Part shown: positions 1-5,602 of the stretch, in pieces | Layout: every line of letters starts with the position of its first letter | How positions within the stretch are numbered: position 1 is the stretch's first letter | DNA from: an uncultured Eubacteriales bacterium | Lineage (GTDB): Bacteria; Bacillota; Clostridia; Lachnospirales; Lachnospiraceae | Direction of reading: 5' to 3' | DNA length: 5,766 nucleotides | Assembly: GCA_900544525.1 (NCBI GenBank) | Contig: UQVN01000215.1 | Location: forward strand, 1-5,766 | The notes under the pieces: model-generated | The model's input: the letters and a program-made list of their open reading frames with translations, nothing else | Databases searched by the model: none | What the model was told of the DNA's origin: nothing | Program-made: the position numbers and the translations under genes

Positions 1-38
1 ATTTATTCGAAACTTTTTCACTTTAACGCAATAGATTA

Positions 39-67
39 TTGACATTTCAAATAACTGCCAGTATACT
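39..67 (+). promoter_or_regulatory. Strong sigma-A type promoter of tyrA
   Basis: A perfect -35 hexamer TTGACA (39-44) is followed by a 17-bp spacer and a TATACT -10 hexamer (62-67), a 5/6 match. Initiation is expected near position 74-75, giving a leader of about 45 nt before the tyrA start at 120. The leader is too short for a T-box or other aptamer. The -10 box lies inside a 12-bp palindrome (58-69), listed separately. Assignment is by consensus only; no transcript data are available. Confidence 0.85.
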
Positions 68-69
68 GG
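58..69. repeat. 12-bp perfect palindrome over the tyrA -10 box
   Basis: CCAGTATACTGG is exactly self-complementary, and its centre lies inside the -10 hexamer. Such a site is well placed for a dimeric repressor that would block RNA polymerase at tyrA. I do not recognise it as the consensus of a named regulator. A chance 12-bp palindrome is possible, because TATA-rich -10 elements are partly self-complementary; the CCAG/CTGG flanks are what make it notable. Confidence 0.5.
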
Positions 70-119
70 AAAAGAAACTATTCTAACTTGTTAAAAAATA
101 CAAACGAGGTGAAATAATC

Positions 120-1220
120 ATGCAAAATCAGCTTATTTTAGGCTTTCTAGGACTTGGACTCATCGGTGGCTCAATCGCAAAAGCAGCACGAAGAGTTTTT
201 CCAGACTGTCATATCCTAGCATTTGATACAGATAAGAGTTCATTAGAACTAGCAGTGGAAGAAGGAATTGTAAACACCCCACTTCCTGCTCTTACCAAAG
301 AACTGTCAAACTGTCATTATTTATTTTTATGCGCACCTGTACACTACAATATCGAATACTTACCTACTTTAAAGCAATTTCTTTCCAAAGATTGTATTTT
401 AACAGATGTTGGAAGCGTAAAAACAGATATTTATGAAGCCGTAAAAGAAAAAGGGCTATCCGAACAATTTATTGGTGGCCACCCAATGGTTGGTTCTGAA
501 AAGTCTGGTTATCTTGCCTCAAAGGATCGATTAATTGAAAATGCATATTATTTTATTACCCCATCGGAATCGGTTTCCCAAACAAGAATTGAAAATTTTT
601 CTACTTTTATAAAAGCTTTAGGCGCTCTTCCCATTGAATTTTCACCCGATTATCACGATTGGGTCACTTCTGCTATCAGCCATGTTCCTCATGTGGTCGC
701 CGCATCTTTAGTGAACTTAGCAAAAAACGAGGATACAAAAGATGGGTTATTTAAAAAATTAGCAGCAGGTGGGTTTCGAGATATTACAAGAATCGCTTCC
801 TCCTCTCCTACGGTTTGGCAACACATTCTTTTAAGCAATCCAAATAATATTTTAGAACAATTAACAAAGTTTCAAGCTTCTATTGAAGAAGTGAAGCAAG
901 CGATTCTAACAAAAGATCAACAAGCTCTCTTTCATTTTTTTGAAACTGCAAGGGAATACCGAGATTCTCTTCCAGAAGGTGGTGTCGGTGTCATTCGCAA
1001 ACAATATGAAATTTATGTAGACGTTGCCGACCAACCAGGTGTCCTTGCCGTTGTTACTACTTTACTCGGTTCTAACGGTATTAGCATTAAAAATATTGGA
1101 ATTATTCACAGCCGTGAATACGAAGAAGGCGCTTTAAAAATAGCTTTTTATGACGAGATATCTTCTAATAGAGCAAGTGATATCTTGGAGAAATATAACT
1201 TTATCGTTTATAAACGATAA
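120..1220 (+). CDS. tyrA: Prephenate dehydrogenase with C-terminal ACT domain
   Basis: Cytosolic enzyme of tyrosine synthesis that oxidatively decarboxylates prephenate to 4-hydroxyphenylpyruvate, normally with NAD+. The 366-residue length fits the monofunctional Gram-positive form (about 365-370 aa). Residues 8-18 carry the Rossmann motif GFLGLGLIGGS. Residues 121-131 are the family motif HPMVGSEKSGY. H188 in AISHVPH sits where the catalytic histidine of TyrA enzymes lies, and the later GGFRDITRIAS block is also typical. From about residue 296 to the end there is an ACT domain (DQPGVLAVVTTLLGSNGISIKN), which in this family suggests feedback by an amino acid, probably tyrosine; the ligand is inference. 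GAGGTG at 106-111 lies 8 nt before the ATG and supports this start. There is no chorismate mutase fusion. The gene is driven by the promoter at 39-67 and followed by aroA in the same direction, 138 bp away. The stop codon is inside a 24-bp palindrome. Confidence 0.96.
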   Translation: MQNQLILGFLGLGLIGGSIAKAARRVFPDCHILAFDTDKSSLELAVEEGIVNTPLPALTKELSNCHYLFLCAPVHYNIEYLPTLKQFLSKDCILTDVGSVKTDIYEAVKEKGLSEQFIGGHPMVGSEKSGYLASKDRLIENAYYFITPSESVSQTRIENFSTFIKALGALPIEFSPDYHDWVTSAISHVPHVVAASLVNLAKNEDTKDGLFKKLAAGGFRDITRIASSSPTVWQHILLSNPNNILEQLTKFQASIEEVKQAILTKDQQALFHFFETAREYRDSLPEGGVGVIRKQYEIYVDVADQPGVLAVVTTLLGSNGISIKNIGIIHSREYEEGALKIAFYDEISSNRASDILEKYNFIVYKR

Positions 1221-1222
1221 AG
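1199..1222. repeat. 24-bp perfect palindrome spanning the tyrA stop codon
   Basis: The half-sites CTTTATCGTTTA (1199-1210) and TAAACGATAAAG (1211-1222) are exact reverse complements with no spacer. The second half contains the tyrA TAA stop (1218-1220). In RNA it could form a weak AU-rich stem of about 10 bp with a 4-nt loop. No T-run follows (next bases ATTGCGCTCC), so it is not a normal intrinsic terminator. It ends 1 bp before the -35 region of the proposed aroA promoter (1224-1252), so an operator role is conceivable. Function is unknown. Confidence 0.6.
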
Positions 1223-1223
1223 A

Positions 1224-1252
1224 TTGCGCTCCATCTTTTCTTATGGTATGAT
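1224..1252 (+). promoter_or_regulatory. Probable aroA promoter with extended -10
   Basis: TATGAT (1247-1252) is a 5/6 match to the -10 consensus and is preceded by TGG (1244-1246), forming an extended TGn -10. A weak -35, TTGCGC (1224-1229), lies 17 bp upstream. Initiation would fall near 1259, leaving a leader of about 100 nt before aroA at 1359. Read-through from tyrA remains possible, since there is no terminator between the two genes. Confidence 0.5.
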
Positions 1253-1266
1253 GGTACATATTGAAT

Positions 1267-1296
1267 TTTTATTCATATTATTTACATTTTATTCAT
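1267..1296 (+). repeat. Two direct copies of a 10-bp sequence in the aroA leader
   Basis: TTTTATTCAT occurs at 1267-1276 and again at 1287-1296, a 20-bp period or roughly two helical turns. A second short direct pair, ACAATAT, follows at 1304-1310 and 1312-1318. Both lie just downstream of the proposed aroA start site. They could be binding sites on one DNA face, but the leader is very AT-rich and chance is a serious alternative. Confidence 0.3.
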
Positions 1297-1358
1297 TGCA
1301 ACAACAATATCACAATATTTTATGACAATTATTTTAGATACAAAAGGAGAACTTAATT

Positions 1359-2636
1359 ATGGAATTCCAATCCGTTCAATCTTTAAAGGGAGAAGTATAT
1401 ATCCCTGGCGATAAGTCCATTAGCCACCGTGCTGTTATGTTAGGTGCACTGGCTCTTGGTAAAACTGAAATTCACAATTTTTTACAAGGGGCTGACTGCC
1501 TCTCTACTATTGAATGTTTTAAAGCTATGGGCATTTCTATTAAAAATACTGGTTCTACTGTCTTTGTCAATGGAAATGGTCTTCATGGCCTTACGGCACC
1601 AAAACAAATTTTAGACGTAGGGAACAGTGGAACAACCACTCGTTTAATCTCTGGTATCTTATCTGCACAACCATTTAAAAGTATTTTAAATGGAGATGAA
1701 TCTATCCAAAAACGTCCAATGGGCCGTATTATAAAACCACTGACTCTAATGGGTGCTTCGATTCAGAGTGAAAGAAACAACGATTGTTGTCCTCTCCATA
1801 TTGAAGGAAAACCTTTAACTAGTATTGACTATACATCTCCTGTTGCGTCTGCTCAAGTAAAGTCTGCAATCCTTTTAGCAGGTCTTTATGCAGAAGGCAC
1901 AACAAGTGTAACAGAACCTTATATCTCTCGCAATCATACCGAGCTTATGCTAGAAGAATTTGGCGTTCCTGTTACCGTAAAAGGAACAACTGCTTCTGTA
2001 TCCACGGCACTAGAATTACATGGTCAAAAAATTCTCGTTCCTGGGGATATTTCTTCTGCTGCTTATTTTATTGTAGCAGGACTTCTCGTTCCAAATTCTT
2101 GTATTCGAATTAAAAACGTCGGAATCAATCCAACTCGTGCTGGAATTTTAGATGTCTGCATGGCGATGGGCGCCAATATCACATTAGAGAATATTAAATC
2201 TGGTACAGGAGAACCTGTGGCTGATTTAGTTGTAGAAACTAGCTCTCTTAGAGGAACTACTATCTCTGGGGAAATCATTCCTCGCTTAATTGATGAAATT
2301 CCAATTATTGCTGTTATGGCTTGCTTTGCAGAAGGGGAAACCGTTATTAAAGACGCCCAAGAGCTCAAAGTAAAAGAATCCAATCGTATTGATGTTATGG
2401 TACAAAATCTCTCTGCAATGGGCGCTGATATTATAGCTACAGAAGATGGTATGATCATTCATGGTGGTAAACCACTTCATGGCACGACAATCGATAGCAA
2501 ACTCGATCATCGCATTGCTATGAGCTTTGCTATCGCTTCCTTATTAGCGGATGGTACAACAACAATAATAGGAGCAGAATGCGTCAATATTTCTTATCCA
2601 AACTTCTATGAACATTTAAAACGATTATCCAATTAA
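1359..2636 (+). CDS. aroA: 3-phosphoshikimate 1-carboxyvinyltransferase (EPSP synthase), class II-like
   Basis: Cytosolic enzyme of the sixth shikimate-pathway step: shikimate-3-phosphate plus PEP gives 5-enolpyruvylshikimate-3-phosphate and phosphate. The 425-residue length is normal. Seen along the protein: PGDKSISHR (residues 16-24, with K19, S20 and R24 for substrate binding); GNSGTTTR (88-95), the PEP-loop; KRPMGR in the first half; SAQVKSAILLAGL near mid-protein; RLIDEIP with D312, matching the catalytic Asp (E. coli D313); ELKVKESNR with E340, matching E. coli E341; and LDHRIAMSF (382-390). The PGDKSISHR and GNSGTTTR forms resemble Bacillus-type and other class II enzymes rather than the E. 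coli type. Position 91 is glycine, as in ordinary inhibitor-sensitive enzymes, not the alanine of the tolerant CP4 enzyme. AAGGAGA at 1344-1350 lies 8 nt before the ATG and supports the start. aroA follows tyrA, so two steps on the route to tyrosine are neighbours, and it ends at a bidirectional terminator. Confidence 0.97.
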   Translation: MEFQSVQSLKGEVYIPGDKSISHRAVMLGALALGKTEIHNFLQGADCLSTIECFKAMGISIKNTGSTVFVNGNGLHGLTAPKQILDVGNSGTTTRLISGILSAQPFKSILNGDESIQKRPMGRIIKPLTLMGASIQSERNNDCCPLHIEGKPLTSIDYTSPVASAQVKSAILLAGLYAEGTTSVTEPYISRNHTELMLEEFGVPVTVKGTTASVSTALELHGQKILVPGDISSAAYFIVAGLLVPNSCIRIKNVGINPTRAGILDVCMAMGANITLENIKSGTGEPVADLVVETSSLRGTTISGEIIPRLIDEIPIIAVMACFAEGETVIKDAQELKVKESNRIDVMVQNLSAMGADIIATEDGMIIHGGKPLHGTTIDSKLDHRIAMSFAIASLLADGTTTIIGAECVNISYPNFYEHLKRLSN

Positions 2637-2686
2637 ACTTGTATATGGATTTTAAAGTTTTTATGATTCCACTATGATTTAACGAC

Positions 2687-2729
2687 AAAAAAGGGTGTAA
2701 ACACAATAATTGTGCGTTTCACCCTTTTT
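2687..2729. terminator. Bidirectional intrinsic terminator between aroA and mnmM
   Basis: AAAAAGGGTG (2688-2697) pairs exactly with CACCCTTTTT (2720-2729). Inside it, AAAC can pair with GTTT and ACA with TGT, extending the stem with a small GC bulge. Flanking runs give a T5 tract on the plus strand and a T6 tract on the minus strand, so it can stop both aroA and the convergent methyltransferase gene, whose stop codon is 13 bp away. Confidence 0.92.
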
Positions 2730-2742
2730 ATAATATTTCTCA

Positions 2743-3309
2743 TCATTTATCACGTACAATACCTACAAAAATCGGTGGAAAATTAGGACGATTATAAAGT
2801 TTAGTCACGATAACTGTATATTTCTTATGATCGATCTGCTCTAAATATTCTAATAGAGCATCTCGTTCTTCAAAGCCTGTATCCTTTCCATGATAAATAC
2901 ATAAACTCATGACACCACCTACTTTTAGTAAAGAAAGTCCTGCTTCTATTGCCTGAATACTCGTTTCTTTTCTCGTACTAATAGTATGATCACCTTTTGG
3001 AAGATATCCAAAATTAAACATGATACCTGAGATCGTTTGTTCCTTTGCATATTCCGCCATATGTTCATGCCCTTTTACAATTAACTGTGCTCGATTTAAC
3101 AATCCTGCCTGTTCTAAACGTTCTTTCGTACTGAAAAACGCCTCTTCTTGAATATCAAATCCAATGACTTTTCCACTTTCTCCTACTAACTCACAAAGAT
3201 ATTCGGTATCAAATCCTCTTCCCATTGTAGCATCAATTACAAGACTTCCCTCGCTAACCGCTTCTTTGATAAAATTTCTAGCTAATAACGTTGTCTGTAT
3301 TTTTTCCAT
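2743..3309 (-). CDS. mnmM: Class I SAM-dependent methyltransferase, YtqB/MnmM family
   Basis: A 188-residue protein of the small 'rRNA methylase' family (Pfam PF06962 type), whose B. subtilis member YtqB was identified as MnmM, the enzyme that methylates nm5(s2)U at the tRNA wobble position 34 to mnm5(s2)U. Counting from the ATG, SAM-binding motif I is DATMGRGFDT (26-35), preceded by a hydrophobic strand. D52 in VIGFDIQ ends strand 2 and would contact the SAM ribose. NFGYLPKGDH (99-108) is the family's conserved catalytic-face motif. The C-terminal half has the usual VGGVMSLCIYHGK strand and an RPNFPPIFVGIV ending. The start is ambiguous: GTG (3312-3310) directly abuts ATG (3309-3307). AGAGG (minus strand, 3323-3319) is 6 nt from the GTG and 9 nt from the ATG, and I chose the ATG. 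The gene has its own promoter (3376-3404) and stands alone between two terminators. The exact tRNA substrate is family inference. Confidence 0.88.
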   Translation of the reverse strand: MEKIQTTLLARNFIKEAVSEGSLVIDATMGRGFDTEYLCELVGESGKVIGFDIQEEAFFSTKERLEQAGLLNRAQLIVKGHEHMAEYAKEQTISGIMFNFGYLPKGDHTISTRKETSIQAIEAGLSLLKVGGVMSLCIYHGKDTGFEERDALLEYLEQIDHKKYTVIVTKLYNRPNFPPIFVGIVRDK

Positions 3310-3336
3310 CACTTATTTCCTCTCTTTTTCTCTTTT

Positions 3337-3370
3337 GAAACGATAAGAAATCCGTTTCAAAAATTTCTTA
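3337..3370 (-). other. Overlapping hairpins in the mnmM leader
   Basis: Two alternative stems overlap. TAAGAAAT (minus strand, 3370-3363) pairs with ATTTCTTA (3351-3344), and GAAACG (3358-3353) pairs with CGTTTC (3342-3337). They cannot form fully at once. With the proposed promoter, transcription would start near 3369, so the first stem would sit at the extreme 5' end of the mRNA, a position that often slows 5'-end-dependent decay. Stems are AU-rich and short, so a specific regulatory role is speculative. Confidence 0.35.
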
Positions 3371-3375
3371 CGGAA

Positions 3376-3404
3376 ATTATATCATTTTGTTGCTTCTCCG
3401 TAAA
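3376..3404 (-). promoter_or_regulatory. Sigma-A type promoter of the methyltransferase gene
   Basis: On the minus strand a perfect TATAAT -10 (3381-3376) lies 17 bp after a TTTACG -35 (3404-3399), a 4/6 match. The predicted start site is near 3369, about 60 nt before the coding start. The -35 box begins only 5 bp past the T-tract of the ptsI terminator, so the methyltransferase is an independent unit packed tightly against ptsI. Confidence 0.78.
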
Positions 3405-3409
3405 CGATG

Positions 3410-3450
3410 AAAAAATCCCCAACAAATGAACACTAGAACATTTGTCGGGG
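3410..3450 (-). terminator. Intrinsic terminator of ptsI
   Basis: On the minus strand, CCCCGACAAATG (3450-3439) pairs with CATTTGTTGGGG (3428-3417) over 12 bp with one G-U pair and a 10-nt loop. It is followed by A and a T6 tract (3415-3410). It lies 33 bp downstream of the ptsI stop codon, and its G/C-rich base and T-run are textbook for an intrinsic terminator. Confidence 0.94.
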
Positions 3451-3483
3451 ACAACACATCATCACATTAAGAAATAATTGTTA

Positions 3484-5187
3484 TTATTTAATATTTGCTT
3501 TTAAATATTCCGCAACTTCTTTTTCTGTTGTTAATTTCATTGCACCTTCTGCAATTTTATCCGCTTCCTCTTTTGTATACTGAGAAATTGTTTTTCTTGT
3601 AGCAAGAACAGAAGTAGCACTTACACTAAATTCATCTAATCCAAAAGAGATAAGAAGTGGAATTAACATTGGATCACTTGCCGCTTCTCCGCACATACCA
3701 ACCATAATTCCTTCTGCTTTACCACATTCAATAACACGTTTAATCGAACGAAGCACCGCTGGGTTATATGCGGAATAAAGATACGCAACTTTTGCATTTC
3801 CGCGGTCTACAGCCATTGTATACTGTGTTAAATCATTTGTTCCAATACTAAAGAAAGAAGCTTCTTTTGCAAGAAGATCTGCGATTAAACTTGCAGCTGG
3901 TGTTTCAATCATAACACCAATCTGGATTTCCTTATTATAAGCAATTCCTTCTTTGTCAAGTTCAGCCATAATTTCTTTTACCATAGCTTTTACAGAAGTT
4001 AACTCATCAACACAAGTTACTAATGGCACCATAATACGGATTTCACCAAAGGCACTTGCGCGAAGTAAGGCACGAAGCTGAGGGCGATAAATTTCTTCTC
4101 GATCAAGACAGAAACGAACTGCACGATATCCCAAAAATGGATTTTCTTCTTTTTCAAGCCCGAGGTAAGGGATTTCTTTATCTCCACCAACATCTAACGT
4201 ACGGATAATAACTGGTTTTCCTCTTAAAATAATTGCAGCTTTTTTATACGCTTCAAACTGCTCTTCTTCCGTTGGAATACTTGTACGATCCATAAATAAA
4301 AATTCTGTACGGAATAATCCAACACCTTCTCCATCACATTCTACCACTTTGGTAGCCTCTTCTGGAGTTCCGATATTAGCTACTAATTCTACTTTTTTTC
4401 CATCTGCTGTCATAGTAGCTTGACCAATAAACTTTGCTAATGCTTTTTTCTCTTCTAAATAAGCATCTCTTTTTGCAGAATATGTGGCAACTTCTTCCTC
4501 ACTTGGATTTAAGAACACATCTCCAGTAGAACCATCTAAAATTACCATCTGTCCATTTTCTACTTTTGACACAATTCCTTCAATACTTAAAACAGCAGGA
4601 ATTTCCAACGCCCTTGCTAAAATTGCAGAGTGGGATGTTTTTCCACCTACTTCTGTTAAAATACCAACAACATTGTCTTTCTTAATTCCAGCTGTCATAG
4701 ATGGTGTTAAGTCTCTTGCAACTAAAACAGTGCCTGCTGGAACCGCACTGATATCCACTTCTTCTATTCCAAGAAGAATCTTTAATACGCGTGTTTTAAT
4801 ATCATGGACATCCGTTGCACGCTGTTTTGTAAGCTCATCTTCTGCCATAGAAAATACTTGAATAAACATATCGCAAACAGTTTCTAATGCACTTTCTGCA
4901 CACTGTCCTGCTTTAATTAAAGTCTCCATTTCTGATGTTAAGGAAGGATCCATAACCATTAAAAGCTGTCCTTCTAAAATTTCTGCTTCTTTTTCTCCAA
5001 GTCTTTGCTTTATATCTTCTGCCATAGCCTGTGTTTTTGCTGAAAATGTATCAATTGCTTCATTGATTCTTGCAATTTCTGCATCAACATCTGTTACCGT
5101 TCTTGCAGTGTATTCTAATGATTGTTCTTTAATAATCACAATATTTCCGATGCCAATTCCTGCTGAAGCTCCAATTCCTTTATACAT
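3484..5187 (-). CDS. ptsI: PTS Enzyme I (phosphoenolpyruvate-protein phosphotransferase)
   Basis: Cytosolic first enzyme of the sugar phosphotransferase system: it autophosphorylates from PEP and passes the phosphate to HPr. The 567 residues match the usual 570-575. In order: an N-terminal HPr-binding helical region (about 1-140); the swivelling domain with active-site H186 in GGKTSHSAILARALEIPAVL; a linker near 225-255; and the PEP-binding barrel with GVGLFRTEFLFMDR (R293), RTLDVGGDKEIPYL (R329), VMIETPAA (E428), NDLTQYTMAVDR (N451, D452, R462) and MCGEAASDP (C499, the expected proton donor). Each residue is three positions before its E. coli counterpart, so the enzyme looks fully active. 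The start fits the family N-terminus (KGIGASAGIGIG). AAAGGAG (minus strand, 5207-5201) lies 13 nt upstream, somewhat far. ptsH lies upstream on the same strand but is separated by 415 bp that contain a terminator, unlike the tightly coupled ptsHI of many relatives. I found no convincing dedicated promoter. Confidence 0.97.
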   Translation of the reverse strand: MYKGIGASAGIGIGNIVIIKEQSLEYTARTVTDVDAEIARINEAIDTFSAKTQAMAEDIKQRLGEKEAEILEGQLLMVMDPSLTSEMETLIKAGQCAESALETVCDMFIQVFSMAEDELTKQRATDVHDIKTRVLKILLGIEEVDISAVPAGTVLVARDLTPSMTAGIKKDNVVGILTEVGGKTSHSAILARALEIPAVLSIEGIVSKVENGQMVILDGSTGDVFLNPSEEEVATYSAKRDAYLEEKKALAKFIGQATMTADGKKVELVANIGTPEEATKVVECDGEGVGLFRTEFLFMDRTSIPTEEEQFEAYKKAAIILRGKPVIIRTLDVGGDKEIPYLGLEKEENPFLGYRAVRFCLDREEIYRPQLRALLRASAFGEIRIMVPLVTCVDELTSVKAMVKEIMAELDKEGIAYNKEIQIGVMIETPAASLIADLLAKEASFFSIGTNDLTQYTMAVDRGNAKVAYLYSAYNPAVLRSIKRVIECGKAEGIMVGMCGEAASDPMLIPLLISFGLDEFSVSATSVLATRKTISQYTKEEADKIAEGAMKLTTEKEVAEYLKANIK

Positions 5188-5327
5188 AGTAAGTTCACAT
5201 CTCCTTTTTTCTTTTCTAGTCTCTCACATTCGCTATTCCCTTTTGTAGGAGGCATACCTATCGTAAAAATATTCCCTTCAGGTAAAATGCTCTTTTCTGC
5301 GAACCGCCCATCGCTTGCATGTAGTGC

Positions 5328-5370
5328 TTTTTTGTATGATAGGAAACGAAATTTCCTATCATACAAAAAA
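5328..5370. repeat. Perfect 19-bp inverted repeat with 5-nt loop in the ptsI leader
   Basis: TTTTTTGTATGATAGGAAA (5328-5346) and its exact reverse complement (5352-5370) flank the loop CGAAA (5347-5351). The hairpin begins with T6 and ends with A6 on both strands, so no free U-tract follows on either side and it is not a standard terminator. Its right-hand A6 (5365-5370) is the T6 tract of the adjacent minus-strand terminator. Each arm carries TATGAT, a good -10 match, pointing inward, but neither has a -35 at proper spacing. It may be an mRNA-stabilising or processing hairpin in the ptsI leader. Function is unknown. Confidence 0.75.
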
Positions 5371-5405
5371 CGAGAAGAAAGCATGTTACCATTTTCTTCT
5401 CGTTT
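5365..5405 (-). terminator. Intrinsic terminator or attenuator between ptsH and ptsI
   Basis: On the minus strand, AAACGAGAAGAAA (5405-5393) pairs perfectly with TTTCTTCTCGTTT (5380-5368) around a 12-nt loop. The run of T continues to 5365, giving a T6 tract (5370-5365). It lies about 200 nt past the ptsH stop and 180 nt before the ptsI start. The stem has only four G-C pairs, so termination may be partial. If so, it would lower ptsI expression relative to ptsH. Confidence 0.75.
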
Positions 5406-5602
5406 ATAAAAATCGATTCTGTTATGAATACATGCACTTATTCCTCGATCTCTATTACGAGCAAACCGAAAAATACTTTATTTTCGTATTAACTTGAATA
5501 TTTAAAAAAAATATTTCATCACTCATATTCTCTTTTTTCATTCTATCGATCTATTAAGCGCTTCTTCTATCTTATCAATTTTAATTTTTCTTTTTTGCTA
5601 AA

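Larger units (their letters stand above)
5188..5602 (-). other. 415-bp AT-rich ptsH-ptsI intergenic region
   Basis: This gap holds two overlapping hairpins (5328-5370 and 5365-5405), about 200 bp of AT-rich DNA nearest ptsH (5406-5602) and about 140 bp of ptsI leader (5188-5327). I see no credible gene: short reading frames exist on both strands but none resembles a known protein or has a good ribosome binding site. No clear promoter stands out for ptsI. The best candidate, TTCAAG-17-TATTTT on the minus strand (about 5495-5467), is weak and lies upstream of the terminator. I do not recognise an aptamer or the RAT site used by BglG/LicT-type antiterminators. Confidence 0.7.

Noticed and set aside
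1221..1358. T-box or other riboswitch between tyrA and aroA
   Set aside because: No T-box core sequence, no terminator hairpin in the gap, and the sequence is too AT-rich and short on structure.
2063..2458. 131-codon open frame on the minus strand inside aroA
   Set aside because: Antisense shadow of a strongly supported aroA; no family resemblance and no ribosome binding site of note.
4484..4861. 125-codon open frame on the plus strand inside ptsI
   Set aside because: Antisense to the conserved coding sequence of Enzyme I; composition reflects the opposite frame.
5136..5384. 82-codon minus-strand frame running through the hairpin and into the ptsI start
   Set aside because: Its first codons lie in the terminator stem, it overlaps ptsI out of frame, and the protein resembles nothing I know.
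5258..5392. Possible 44-codon leader peptide (begins MVTCFLLVFC) upstream of ptsI on the minus strand
   Set aside because: Starts in the terminator loop with only GAGAAG three bases upstream, and the hydrophobic start is explained by T-rich hairpin sequence. Not supported enough to call.
5496..5517. Short AT-only inverted repeat around an A-run (AATATTT/AAATATT)
   Set aside because: Low-complexity sequence; weak pairing and no associated T-tract or gene end.
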